DNA of 38,523 nt from Bacteroidota bacterium. GTDB taxonomy: Bacteria > Bacteroidota > Ignavibacteria > Kryptoniales > JAKASW01. Position numbers and translations under genes: made by a program. How positions within the stretch are numbered: the stretch's first letter is position 1; every line of letters begins with the position of its first letter. The stretch covers positions 1 to 38,523 of the forward strand of contig JAJYIT010000040.1 of the NCBI GenBank assembly GCA_021789975.1, read 5' to 3'. Under the pieces are notes generated by a model. It worked only from the letters and a program-made list of their open reading frames with translations. It made no database searches and was not told the origin of the DNA. Below are positions 1-7,739 of the stretch, piece after piece.

Positions 1-1
1 G

Positions 2-67
2 CTTCACCACTCCTATCCGTTCCTCATCAACGGAAAGAGCTTCCGTTTGAAAACCATTAACAAATAG
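2..67 (+). CDS. istB: IstB-like ATP-binding protein, C-terminal fragment
   Basis: Only 21 residues plus a stop codon are in the window; the start is off the left edge. They read LHHSYPFLINGKSFRLK followed by four more residues. IstB proteins (the AAA+ helper ATPase that works with the IstA transposase of IS21 elements) commonly end in a segment of the form LLHHS...I.GeSYRLK, which this matches well. The terminal repeats that follow support the call. The match is short, so the family assignment rests on the motif and its position. Nothing can be said about whether the element is intact. Confidence 0.55.
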   Translation, partial: LHHSYPFLINGKSFRLKTINK

Positions 68-78
68 GTATCTTCAAC

Positions 79-114
79 TGTGCAATTTTCCGCGGAATAT
101 TGTGCAACTTTCGG
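79..114 (+). repeat. Two direct repeats inside the IS21-like end
   Basis: TGTGCAATTTTCCG (79-92) and TGTGCAACTTTCGG (101-114) agree at 12 of 14 positions and start 22 nt apart, about two helical turns. In IS21-family elements repeats of this kind near the ends are taken to be transposase binding sites. Confidence 0.6.
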
Positions 115-171
115 ACGAAATCAACAGTCCTACGCTGTTACCAGAGAACGAACATTATAGAGGAGATTAAG

Positions 172-627
172 ATGAGACGTGAGATCGTGGCAGTGGTGTG
201 TGCGGGGCTTCTTATCTTAGGATGTAATTCTACAGGAGCACAGGTGGGTCCGAGACAGACTTCTCAAACGGCGGCTCAGCCTCAAATGAACGGTTACTGG
301 TTTACTCATGGCAGCGACACTGCGCTTGACGTTTGGGCTCTGCAGTCGGGTGAATCAGTAAGAGGATGGGGCACAATAGTGATAGGCGACTCATCCTGGA
401 TAGTGGGTGTGGATGGGACAAATATCTATCCCAACGTCTCGCTTAGTTTGATCAGAGACCCGCACGCGCCGTATCAAAGCAGTCTCTCGGCGTCATATTT
501 CAATGGCAGTTTTGTCGATTCATTGAAGATGAGCGGGACAATGCATGTGTATAAATTTGGAGACTTTCCCATCCAAGTGAGTCGGGACCCCTCGCCTTTG
601 CCGGTCGTGGCAGGTAGGGGGCGTTAG
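172..627 (+). CDS. Small lipoprotein of unknown function
   Basis: A 151-residue protein with a lipoprotein signal: MRRE, a hydrophobic stretch, then the lipobox LILGC, so the mature chain starts at a lipidated Cys near residue 18. The rest is rich in Ser, Gly, Asp and aromatic residues and looks like short beta-strands. It has no motif I recognise. The ATG at 172 is preferred over an upstream ATG at 100 because AGGAG lies at 161-165, the signal peptide starts cleanly there, and position 100 is inside the IS21 end. The gene starts only 45 nt after the presumed insertion-sequence boundary, so its native promoter may have been lost or replaced. Its stop codon overlaps the stop of the convergent EamA gene. 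Confidence 0.7.
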   Translation: MRREIVAVVCAGLLILGCNSTGAQVGPRQTSQTAAQPQMNGYWFTHGSDTALDVWALQSGESVRGWGTIVIGDSSWIVGVDGTNIYPNVSLSLIRDPHAPYQSSLSASYFNGSFVDSLKMSGTMHVYKFGDFPIQVSRDPSPLPVVAGRGR

Positions 628-1535
628 ACACGTTGTTTCCTCTTCCGTCCCTGGCTTAAGGTAATTTGAGTCGTGATCACACCCGCGATTGTGATCAGTG
701 CCCCAACTGCGAATCTTCCCGTGATGCCCTGTCTCAAAAACACGTAAGCTAGAATTGCAGTGATGACCGGCTGCCCATTTGTGAAGACAGACACCTTGCT
801 TGCTTCTATTCTACCGAGTGCGTAGTACCACAGCACGTATCCGGCAACTGAAGTTCCTAAAGACAAGTACAACACCTCCATCCATTGCCCCGTGGTAATA
901 GAGGAGTAGCTATACCCGACCGACGCCCATATCCCGACCGGCGCGAACATTGCACTGCCGATAAGGGCTGTGAAGACGGTACTGTTGATGGCGCCGTGTC
1001 TTACCACAAGTTTACGTCCAAGCGTTGTGTAGATTGCCCACGCCATAACCGCCAAAAGAATAAAAGCGTCCCCTTTCAAATGAGAGATAGTCAGGTGCGT
1101 TGCTGATCCGACAATTGGCTCCTTAGAAAGCACCGTCAGTGCAGCGCCGGATAGTGCCATTAACGTCCCGACCACTTTCAGCGCGGTTATCTTCTCGCGC
1201 AGGTAGGCCCGGGATAGAAACATTACGAGGACGGGCGTGAGGGTGTATAGAATTGCAGCTTCGGTCGCTGTCGTGTATTTCATCCCGTAGAGAAAGCCGA
1301 ACTGATTCAACGAGACTGAGAGCAGACTTAGAAAAAGGAGAAGCTGAAGGTCTTTGCCCCTGTATTTGAAGGGAAGTCCTGCGTAGAAAAAATAGGAGAG
1401 GTAGACTACGCCGGATATAACGGTTCGCAGGAATGTCAGATTTGCCGGTGGAATTACCTGCGTAGCAGTGTTGGCTATGATGTAGTTGAGCCCGGAAAGA
1501 AATAGCTGTATTACAAGGATTATATACGGATTCAA
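624..1535 (-). CDS. EamA/DMT-family membrane transporter
   Basis: A 303-residue, very hydrophobic protein with about ten membrane segments in two similar halves, the usual size and layout of drug/metabolite transporters with tandem EamA domains. Recognisable points are an N-terminal segment with PPANLTFLR, the TPVLVMFLSR region, ALSGAAL at the end of the first half, and a second-half segment beginning AWAIYTTLGR. Such proteins export amino acids, metabolites or drugs from the cytoplasm; the substrate cannot be told from sequence. It starts with TTG, overlapping the TGA of the upstream deacetylase gene by 4 nt (TTGA), and is the last gene of the coupled dnaG chain. It ends stop-on-stop with the convergent lipoprotein gene. 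Confidence 0.88.
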   Translation of the reverse strand: MNPYIILVIQLFLSGLNYIIANTATQVIPPANLTFLRTVISGVVYLSYFFYAGLPFKYRGKDLQLLLFLSLLSVSLNQFGFLYGMKYTTATEAAILYTLTPVLVMFLSRAYLREKITALKVVGTLMALSGAALTVLSKEPIVGSATHLTISHLKGDAFILLAVMAWAIYTTLGRKLVVRHGAINSTVFTALIGSAMFAPVGIWASVGYSYSSITTGQWMEVLYLSLGTSVAGYVLWYYALGRIEASKVSVFTNGQPVITAILAYVFLRQGITGRFAVGALITIAGVITTQITLSQGRKRKQRV

Positions 1536-2944
1536 GCGAAGTGTTCAGCGATGGATTTCACCGAGCCGAGAAAGAAGTTGTCTTTTCTCGCCTGCGCGAT
1601 GATCTCGCGATAGATGTGCTCGTAGCCCGGGAAGTCAACCGGATCGGAAATGGAATTATGAAAAAGAATTGACGCAGCTCCTTGGGATGCCCTTACTTCA
1701 TGGATAAGCGACGACATCTTGTCGAGCGCCCTTTCTGTCTCGAAGCGTCCGCTCTCAACAACCGTCCCATCCATAAAAACCAAAGGCAGTTCTGTGACGG
1801 TGGATATTCTGTCCGAAGCAAAATTGTACAGCGGGAAGGGGAACGCAACGCTGTTTCTGAATCCGACTCTTCTCGAAAACCCGAGCGTGGAGTCGTATTT
1901 CAAATCAGCCTTTTCCCAAATGTCTACGGTTTTCGAAGCCGTGAACTTCAAGTAGTGCTGCCTGACCGAGCTTACGCTTCTGCCTAACGAATTCTCCAGA
2001 CGGTTCTTTTCAGCCAGAAGATGCTCCAGATCAATGTATGTCTTCATGCTTGGGTGTATCCCTATCTCGAACCCGGAGTCTGAGAGCGACTTAAGAAATT
2101 CTCTCATCATGCCGGAAGTGCAGCTATAGTTGACATCTTCTTTCGATGTTGCACCGGTCTTTATGAAGAACGTCGATCTCAGGTTGTTTTCTCTCTCGAT
2201 ATTCCTCAGGAATGTCATTCCTTTCCTGGGAGGGTCGTAACCGAGAAGTGCAAGTGCAGGGAATGTCAGCTTTCTGATTCTTTCCTGCGGATACAGACTT
2301 TCTCTGTTGAGGATTGCATGTCCTACCACATTGCGTCTGATCATCCTCGGGTTGAGCGAACTCGTATAATCGATATCGTGACTCAAAGCAAGAGCGAAAC
2401 TGGAGTCTCCGTATTTTTTCTCTTCGATCAATGCTCCGGTACTCTGATGTATCACTTCTTTTAGAAACTTCGAATAGTAGTTGACGACCGGGTATTCCAA
2501 TATGCCGAGCTTATCCTGTAGCGAATCCATGGCTCGCATCCTGTCGAATTCGTCCCTCTCAAGGCTGATCAGGTCCTGGAAGTTCGATGCCAGTATGAAA
2601 GCAGCAGCGGCTATATCAAAATCGACATAAGTGCTGCCGCCGACGGCCGGGGAGGGATACAGCTTTGGAAGTCTCTTGCCCGAAAACTCGAACCATGCTA
2701 CCTCCGATATGTCGGGAAGCTTTGATTCTGAAATGCAACTTAGAAACTCCTCAGATGCCCTGATCCAAAGCGCTTTCCTAGGATCGCTCGGAAACTGACG
2801 ACCGTAGAATATGTTTACGCAATCTGCGCTGACCACGGGTTCGAATTGGAAGTCGATTCGCCATGGTTGGAAAAGCACGGTGAATCCGTACTCGATTTTT
2901 CTTTTGATCCTATAATCGCATGAAGTGATGACGTTGATCTTCAT
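1532..2944 (-). CDS. Polysaccharide deacetylase family protein (DUF7033-like N-terminus)
   Basis: A 470-residue protein without a signal peptide. Residues from about 185 form a divergent CE4/NodB-type domain. The metal and catalytic Asp motif reads LSHDID (H189, D190, D192), and motif 2 reads GIHPSMKT (H297). The usual second His of the HxxxH motif is absent, which I recall as normal for this Bacteroidota subgroup. An R-Q-H segment and a Y-D-S-T-LGF segment follow. The N-terminal 170 residues resemble the DUF7033 region found with these domains. Relatives sit in surface-polysaccharide loci, but no substrate is known to me. It is coupled by ATGA to the reductase gene upstream and by TTGA to the EamA gene downstream. 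Hydrolase activity is inferred from the family. Confidence 0.8.
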   Translation of the reverse strand: MKINVITSCDYRIKRKIEYGFTVLFQPWRIDFQFEPVVSADCVNIFYGRQFPSDPRKALWIRASEEFLSCISESKLPDISEVAWFEFSGKRLPKLYPSPAVGGSTYVDFDIAAAAFILASNFQDLISLERDEFDRMRAMDSLQDKLGILEYPVVNYYSKFLKEVIHQSTGALIEEKKYGDSSFALALSHDIDYTSSLNPRMIRRNVVGHAILNRESLYPQERIRKLTFPALALLGYDPPRKGMTFLRNIERENNLRSTFFIKTGATSKEDVNYSCTSGMMREFLKSLSDSGFEIGIHPSMKTYIDLEHLLAEKNRLENSLGRSVSSVRQHYLKFTASKTVDIWEKADLKYDSTLGFSRRVGFRNSVAFPFPLYNFASDRISTVTELPLVFMDGTVVESGRFETERALDKMSSLIHEVRASQGAASILFHNSISDPVDFPGYEHIYREIIAQARKDNFFLGSVKSIAEHFA

Positions 2945-4107
2945 GAAAAGAAGAGCTTCATCACGTCGATGATAAGAGAGGGGTGCTTGATCACTGCCTG
3001 CTTGAATAGATTTCCAAGAGTCTGCTCCAAGGGCGGGTACTTAGACATTTCGTGTGCAATGGAATTGAGGTCATCGTCTTTGAACTTATAGATGACTTTT
3101 TTTATCCGGTAATACCTGTGATGGCGTGCGCCGACCGAGTCGTTCCACTCACATTCGTAGTCTTCCAGCAAATTCATATTGTTCTTCTTTATTGCCTCGG
3201 CCGCAATCCTTCCGGCGATCTTTCCGGCGATCATCCCGCTTATGATTCCTCCGCCCGAAACCGGGTTTACCTGATGTGCAGCATCTCCGACGAGCATCAA
3301 TCCGGGCATCGTGGTTCTGGCCAGCGTCTCGGCACAAGGCACGCCGCCAGCCAGCTTCGTAAGAACGGAAGCCGAATGGAAATTCTCAGTCATGAACTCG
3401 TCGAGGAATTTCAAGGCGTGCTTCTGCCTGCTTCGGTCTGCCGCTACCGCAAGACCGATGTTGGCAGTTTTGTTGCCCTTCGGGAATACCCAGAGGTAAC
3501 CGCCGGGAGCATATTTCTCCCCGAAGTAGAAAAGGCACGTGTCCGGTTCCACGTCAACGTTGGCAGCCGTCACCTGCGCAGCAGACTCCATGTCATGCAT
3601 AGAAACTGTCGTGTCGATACCTGCCCATCTTCCGACACGTGATTCAACTCCGTCCGCTCCGATGACAATCTTGCTATTGAGAGTGATGTGGTCGCCATGG
3701 TACTGCAGGGTAACACCCGTGACAGTACCGTCGTTTCTCGTAACTCCGTCAACATAAGCTCTTGTAACTACCTCTGCACCTTCGTCAGCGGCAATTCGAG
3801 CCAGCTCGTAATCGAAAACCTTTCTGTCGAGGACGTATCCGAGTCCCTGGATGTTCGGCTGGACGACGCTCCCGTCGGGTGAAATCAACTTGAAGTTTGT
3901 AATGTGAGAGGCTATGAACTTCTCGTCCGGTTGAATGAAGGGGGCGAGACCTTCATGGTCAACTGCTTCACCACATCTTACCGGTACGCCGACCTCGCGG
4001 TCCTTTTCCAAGACAAGGACTTTTGCCCCTCCCAGTGCCGCATAACGGGCGGCCGTTGTGCCTGCCGGACCGCCACCAACGACAATTACATCATAACTGT
4101 CTTTCAT
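2941..4107 (-). CDS. Geranylgeranyl reductase family FAD-dependent oxidoreductase
   Basis: A 388-residue flavoprotein. The N-terminus carries the dinucleotide-binding motif VVVGGGPAGTTAA and then E-K for the ribose. A second FAD motif, GDAAHQVNPVSGGG, lies near residue 272, and a CGEA motif sits near residue 45. This arrangement is that of geranylgeranyl reductases (the ChlP/BchP and archaeal GGR group), which saturate isoprenoid double bonds of quinone side chains, chlorophyll tails or lipids. The gene overlaps the stop of a ferredoxin gene by 4 nt, and ferredoxin is a known electron donor for some archaeal GGRs. A role in saturating a menaquinone or other polyprenyl chain is therefore likely but inferred. 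Chlorophyll synthesis is unlikely because no other pigment gene is present. Confidence 0.85.
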   Translation of the reverse strand: MKDSYDVIVVGGGPAGTTAARYAALGGAKVLVLEKDREVGVPVRCGEAVDHEGLAPFIQPDEKFIASHITNFKLISPDGSVVQPNIQGLGYVLDRKVFDYELARIAADEGAEVVTRAYVDGVTRNDGTVTGVTLQYHGDHITLNSKIVIGADGVESRVGRWAGIDTTVSMHDMESAAQVTAANVDVEPDTCLFYFGEKYAPGGYLWVFPKGNKTANIGLAVAADRSRQKHALKFLDEFMTENFHSASVLTKLAGGVPCAETLARTTMPGLMLVGDAAHQVNPVSGGGIISGMIAGKIAGRIAAEAIKKNNMNLLEDYECEWNDSVGARHHRYYRIKKVIYKFKDDDLNSIAHEMSKYPPLEQTLGNLFKQAVIKHPSLIIDVMKLFFS

Positions 4108-4322
4108 ATAGTTGCCGTCGCCAACCTCTTTGGATTCGATTGAGTTCCTTCGCGGCGGAACTCAAAAACTTCAAACGGACAAGCCCACTCGCATTTCCTG
4201 CAATTAGTGCAAAGCTCTTCAGCTATCGATATGCGGCTTTCGGTCAGGTCGATGCAATTTTCAGGACAAACACCGACGCAACATCCGCAGAGGTCGCATT
4301 TCTCCTCGTGTATCTCTATCAT
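4104..4322 (-). CDS. 2[4Fe-4S] ferredoxin
   Basis: A 72-residue protein with two complete cluster motifs: C9-C12-C15-C19-P and C38-C41-C44-C48-P, each of the CxxCxxCxxxCP form. It also has two extra Cys at 14 and 23. The size and spacing are those of bacterial low-potential ferredoxins that pass single electrons between soluble enzymes. It begins with an ATGA overlap on the dnaG stop and ends with an ATGA overlap on the reductase start. It should therefore be made together with the flavoprotein, and the simplest reading is that it is that enzyme's electron donor. The link to dnaG looks like shared transcription rather than shared function. Confidence 0.93.
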   Translation of the reverse strand: MIEIHEEKCDLCGCCVGVCPENCIDLTESRISIAEELCTNCRKCEWACPFEVFEFRREGTQSNPKRLATATI

Positions 4323-6178
4323 GAGTTTCCGAGACTCCCTAAGTACTGATTGCGCAAATCTTTGTCGCGATATGTCTCCGTTAACACGCGCTTTCTCTCG
4401 ACAAGTTCCTGATACTGCAAATCGAAATCGGCCGTTGTGAGTCCCTTTCGCTCCGCTTCCCCGATCCGGGTGTTGATAATCTTCAAGCCTTGTTCGATCT
4501 GCTCAAGCTCAAACGAGATCAAGACCTGAGAGATCCATTTAGAATAGTCGGGAGTTTCTGATCCCGGCCTGATCTCCTCCCACCATACCTTGCTCCGCTG
4601 AGGAGTTGCGAAAGAGAGCTCTGCATATATTTGGCGGACTTCCTCTGAGGACAGCTCATCGAGTACCGATGAAGCAGATCTTCCTGAGGAGCGCGCATCA
4701 AGTATCCCTTCTATAATTTCTTTGCTGACCTGGTTTCTTATTTCCAGATTTGCGATCTCATTCGCAATTGTACCAAATACCGAATCTTCAACATTGGATA
4801 ATAGATTTATCAGATCTCGATCTGCCGGCGGAAGAGTCAACCCCGGGGATTTCGATTTAGCGTCGATCTGCGGTGCGCCCGTCCGACGGCCCGGGAGGCT
4901 CTTCCTCTTCAACTCCTGATATATTGCATCTTCGCGGATGCCGAACTTCTGAGCAAGGTCTTTCACGAGTACATTGACCTTTATCGCATCATTTACTTTT
5001 GCCAAGGAATCCACGATAGACTGGATCGTCTCTATCTGGCTTGCACCGGAAGTTTCCCGGCCGGCAAGCATTGCCGCTTTGAACTCCACGACGTTCATTG
5101 CATTCTTAATGAGCATCATGAATTCCTCTGCACCGTTCGACAGGACAAATGTATCCGGGTCTTCGCCCGATGGAAGTTCTACGATATAGACATTCATCCC
5201 CTGCTCCAGCAGAATATCCGAACCTCGAAGAGATGCATCCCGTCCCGCATTATCTGCATCGTAAACCAGGTAGACATTCTTCGTGTATCGAGATATGTAA
5301 TTGATCTGGTCTATGGTCAGCGCGGTACCGCTCGAAGCAACCGCGTTTCTGATACCCGACTGGTGTAGTGCAACAAGATCTGCGTATCCTTCGACCAATA
5401 TTGCAGAGTCTTTCTCGATAATCGCTTCCCTTGCCTGATAAATGCCGAACAGAGTCTTTCGTTTCAGATAGACCGCCGTCTCGGGTGAATTGATGTACTT
5501 TGCACTCTCATCCGCCTTCAAGGTCCTCCCTCCGAAAGCTATGACGGTGCCGCCAGCCGACTGAATAGGGAACATGACGCGAGATCTGAACCTGTCGTAG
5601 TAGCCCGATGCATCCTGTCGCTTGAGAATCAAACCGGATTTCTCGATCGTGGACTCACTGATCCCTTTCTTCTTCAGGAAATTCAGCAGCCCATCCCAAC
5701 GGTCCGGGGCATATCCGAGAAGGAACCTGTCTATAGTTTCGTCGGTGAACTGTCTCTTCTGACGGAGGTACACAAGCGCAGACTGTCCTTCATCAGAATG
5801 AAGCATGTCTCTATAATATCGAGTCGCTTTGTCGTTGATGTCGATTACTTCGTCAACTTCGTTTTGCTTCCCTTCTGAGTAAGCGGGAAGTGTTATGTTC
5901 GCGCGCGACGCGAGCTGTCGAAGCGCCTCTCCGAAAGAGATCTTGTCATGCTGCGTCAGAAACGTAAACACGTTTCCGCCAACTCCGCAACCGAAGCAGT
6001 GGTACAAGCCCTTCTCGCGGTTCACCGTGAACGAAGGCGTCTTCTCGCTGTGAAAGGGGCACAGTCCGAGAAAATTCTTCCCGCGTTTCTGCAGTCTTAC
6101 ATATTGAGAGATGACATCAACGATGTCGGTCGCCCGACGTACCTCTTCAACAACTGTATCAGTATCGAACTTCTTCAT
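4319..6178 (-). CDS. dnaG: DNA primase DnaG
   Basis: A 619-residue primase that makes RNA primers at the replication fork. The N-terminal CHC2 zinc ribbon is complete: C40, H43, C61 and C64, within LCPFHSEKTPSF and YHCFGCG. The TOPRIM catalytic core follows: AILVEGYADL near residue 260 with the catalytic Glu, and YDADNAGRD near residue 305 with the metal-binding Asp pair. The C-terminal 150 residues are a helical, DnaB-interacting type region. The reading frame stays open to 6358, but the ATG at 6178 is preferred: it has GGAAAG just upstream, and the protein then starts MKKFDTDTV, as primases usually do. The extra 60 residues would be basic and without similarity. It is the first gene of a five-gene overlapping chain. 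Confidence 0.96.
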   Translation of the reverse strand: MKKFDTDTVVEEVRRATDIVDVISQYVRLQKRGKNFLGLCPFHSEKTPSFTVNREKGLYHCFGCGVGGNVFTFLTQHDKISFGEALRQLASRANITLPAYSEGKQNEVDEVIDINDKATRYYRDMLHSDEGQSALVYLRQKRQFTDETIDRFLLGYAPDRWDGLLNFLKKKGISESTIEKSGLILKRQDASGYYDRFRSRVMFPIQSAGGTVIAFGGRTLKADESAKYINSPETAVYLKRKTLFGIYQAREAIIEKDSAILVEGYADLVALHQSGIRNAVASSGTALTIDQINYISRYTKNVYLVYDADNAGRDASLRGSDILLEQGMNVYIVELPSGEDPDTFVLSNGAEEFMMLIKNAMNVVEFKAAMLAGRETSGASQIETIQSIVDSLAKVNDAIKVNVLVKDLAQKFGIREDAIYQELKRKSLPGRRTGAPQIDAKSKSPGLTLPPADRDLINLLSNVEDSVFGTIANEIANLEIRNQVSKEIIEGILDARSSGRSASSVLDELSSEEVRQIYAELSFATPQRSKVWWEEIRPGSETPDYSKWISQVLISFELEQIEQGLKIINTRIGEAERKGLTTADFDLQYQELVERKRVLTETYRDKDLRNQYLGSLGNS

Positions 6179-6356
6179 ATCTTTCCATGGTACACATCTT
6201 AAAAAGGGCAGGTGGCGTTCAGCATGAACGGTAATGTGATATGCCCTCAACGTTATACGCAGAGAAAACTTAATGAAGACTCGATTGAGATTCAATCTGA
6301 GGATGTCGGGATTCGGTCGATATGAAATCCGGCTGCAATCTTCTTGAATATTATTC

Positions 6357-7076
6357 ATGAGGGTGATAACTTTTCATCGCATGATTGATAGAGCATTAGT
6401 CATTGTTTCACGCACTCCGCTGCCAAAGGAAGTGAATGCCAGCTTGGTTCCACCCTTGACACACGAGGAGGCCGCAGAGCTGCACGCCTCCATGCTATTT
6501 GATATAGTGGAACGCGCGGCTTTGCACCTGCATGCACAGCCCTATGTCTATTTCGATCCGGCAGACGCAAGGATGGATTTTGAGCACGTCTTCCGACACG
6601 CCAACTTCGAGTACAAGCTGAAGCCTGCCGGCGGCGGGAAACTTTCCGAGAAGATCGGCAACGCAGTCGACAATGTCTTCACCGATGGTGCAAAGAGATT
6701 GCTCTACGTGGATATAGATGCGGCAATCGTCCCTTTGCAATCCGTGAGGATAGGTTACGAACTGATGGGGTTGGATGACGATGTCGTCGTCCTCGGACCG
6801 GATATGTCCGACCAGCTCTATCTTGTCGGCTTGAAGAAACCACACGTGGGGGTCTTCGATTCACTAAATGCGAAAGATCCGTTTGAAGTAGCGATGAAAA
6901 TTTCTACTCCACTCTCGTCGATGCTTTTTACTTTGGAGAGGTCTCAATGTGTCCGCGATTTGGCCGGGCTGAGGCGGGTCTACACTTCATTCATGACTAA
7001 CGGCCAGACAATTGAACACGCACGTCGTACCACTGAATTCCTGCACGCACTGAAAGAGAGATACGGCGACATTTGA
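6357..7076 (+). CDS. DUF2064/TIGR04282-type glycosyltransferase-like protein
   Basis: A 239-residue soluble protein. It begins with a pattern like DUF2064 proteins (hydrophobic strand, then S-R-T-P-L-P-K near residue 20). It later has LLYVDIDAAIVP and GLDDDVVVLGPDMSDQLYLVGLKK, which correspond to the D-x-D region and the GPxxDGGYYLIGL region of the family. DUF2064 proteins have a GT-A nucleotidyl or glycosyltransferase fold and an unclear function. The second motif here is altered (MSDQLYL in place of DGGYYL), so activity may differ. The start is uncertain: ATG at 6357 or ATG at 6381, and neither has a convincing ribosome site. Its stop overlaps the TTG start of nadD, so the two are translated together. 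It is divergent from dnaG. Confidence 0.7.
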   Translation: MRVITFHRMIDRALVIVSRTPLPKEVNASLVPPLTHEEAAELHASMLFDIVERAALHLHAQPYVYFDPADARMDFEHVFRHANFEYKLKPAGGGKLSEKIGNAVDNVFTDGAKRLLYVDIDAAIVPLQSVRIGYELMGLDDDVVVLGPDMSDQLYLVGLKKPHVGVFDSLNAKDPFEVAMKISTPLSSMLFTLERSQCVRDLAGLRRVYTSFMTNGQTIEHARRTTEFLHALKERYGDI

Positions 7077-7651
7077 CGAGGGTAGGCTTTTTCGGGGGGA
7101 CATTTAACCCGCCCCATCTAGCACACCTTGCTGCAGCCGAAAGCGTCAGGGATCAGCTGAAGCTCGATAAGATTCTCTTTGTCCCCGCTGCTTTACCGCC
7201 TCACAAAATCAAAGCAAATATTACTCCCGCATCGCAGCGTCTTCAAATGGTGAAGCTTGCAATTGAGGATAACCCTTTTTTTGACTGCTCAGACATCGAG
7301 CTCCGACGTAAGGGTCTCTCCTACACCGTCGATACAATAACAGAAATCAAGAAGAAGTCGGAATATGATTTGTTTTTGATAATGGGAGTGGATCTCCTGG
7401 TGGATTTCGATAGCTGGAAATCGCCGAAACGCATTCTTGAAGAGTGCACGATCGTCGCCATGAACCGGCCTGGATTCGATCTTGCGGCGGTGGATAAAGA
7501 TCTGCTTAGTCGTGTGGAGATAGTGAACGTGCCGAGCGTGGATATCTCTTCGACAAGCATAAGGCGTAGGGTAAAGTCGGGCAGGTCTATCAAATACCTG
7601 GTTCCGCCTAAGGTCGAGGAATATATCCGCGCTAATTCTATATACACTTAA
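7073..7651 (+). CDS. nadD: Nicotinate-nucleotide adenylyltransferase
   Basis: A 192-residue enzyme that joins ATP and nicotinate mononucleotide to form deamido-NAD in NAD synthesis. The nucleotide-binding signature GGTFNPPHLAHL is at residues 8-19, with the HxxH pair (H15, H18). PHK follows near residue 44, the acceptor-site segment IMGVDLLVDFDSW near 103-115, and the ISSTSIRR motif near the C-terminus. The length is normal for bacterial NadD. The start is TTG at 7073, because the essential N-terminal strand begins immediately and no ATG is available. It overlaps the upstream stop by 4 nt (TTGA), so translation is probably coupled. Confidence 0.96.
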   Translation: MTRVGFFGGTFNPPHLAHLAAAESVRDQLKLDKILFVPAALPPHKIKANITPASQRLQMVKLAIEDNPFFDCSDIELRRKGLSYTVDTITEIKKKSEYDLFLIMGVDLLVDFDSWKSPKRILEECTIVAMNRPGFDLAAVDKDLLSRVEIVNVPSVDISSTSIRRRVKSGRSIKYLVPPKVEEYIRANSIYT

Positions 7652-7670
7652 GTTGTTGCAGCTTAGAGGA

Positions 7671-7699
7671 TTGTAATTGCTGGGGCGAAAATCTATATT
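7671..7699 (+). promoter_or_regulatory. Predicted sigma70-type promoter for the TPR gene
   Basis: TTGTAA (7671-7676), a 17-nt spacer, then TATATT (7694-7699). A start near 7706 would leave a leader of about 34 nt before the ATG at 7740. It would also exclude the upstream in-frame TTG at 7677, which supports the chosen start. Confidence 0.5.
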
Positions 7700-7739
7700 A
7701 ATAGCCGAAAGTCAGTGTAACCTTCAAATGGAGTCAAAG

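Larger units (their letters stand above)
1..126 (+). mobile_element. Right end of an IS21-family insertion sequence (partial)
   Basis: The stretch holds the last codons of an IstB-like ATPase (2-67) and then two copies of a short direct repeat, TGTGCAA(T/C)TTTC, at 79-90 and 101-112. Read on the minus strand from 126 the sequence begins TGTTGATTTCGTCC. A TGT...ACA end with repeats inside it is typical of the multiple terminal repeats of IS21 elements, so I place the outer edge at about 126. The rest of the element, including istA and the other end, lies before the window. The exact edge and any target duplication cannot be confirmed without that other end. Confidence 0.62.

Noticed and set aside
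3052-3642. A 196-codon plus-strand frame within the reductase gene
   Set aside because: Antisense to a flavoprotein with both FAD motifs; no independent support.
6179-6358. N-terminal extension of DnaG by 60 residues
   Set aside because: The extension is unlike primases, and a ribosome site sits directly before the ATG at 6178.
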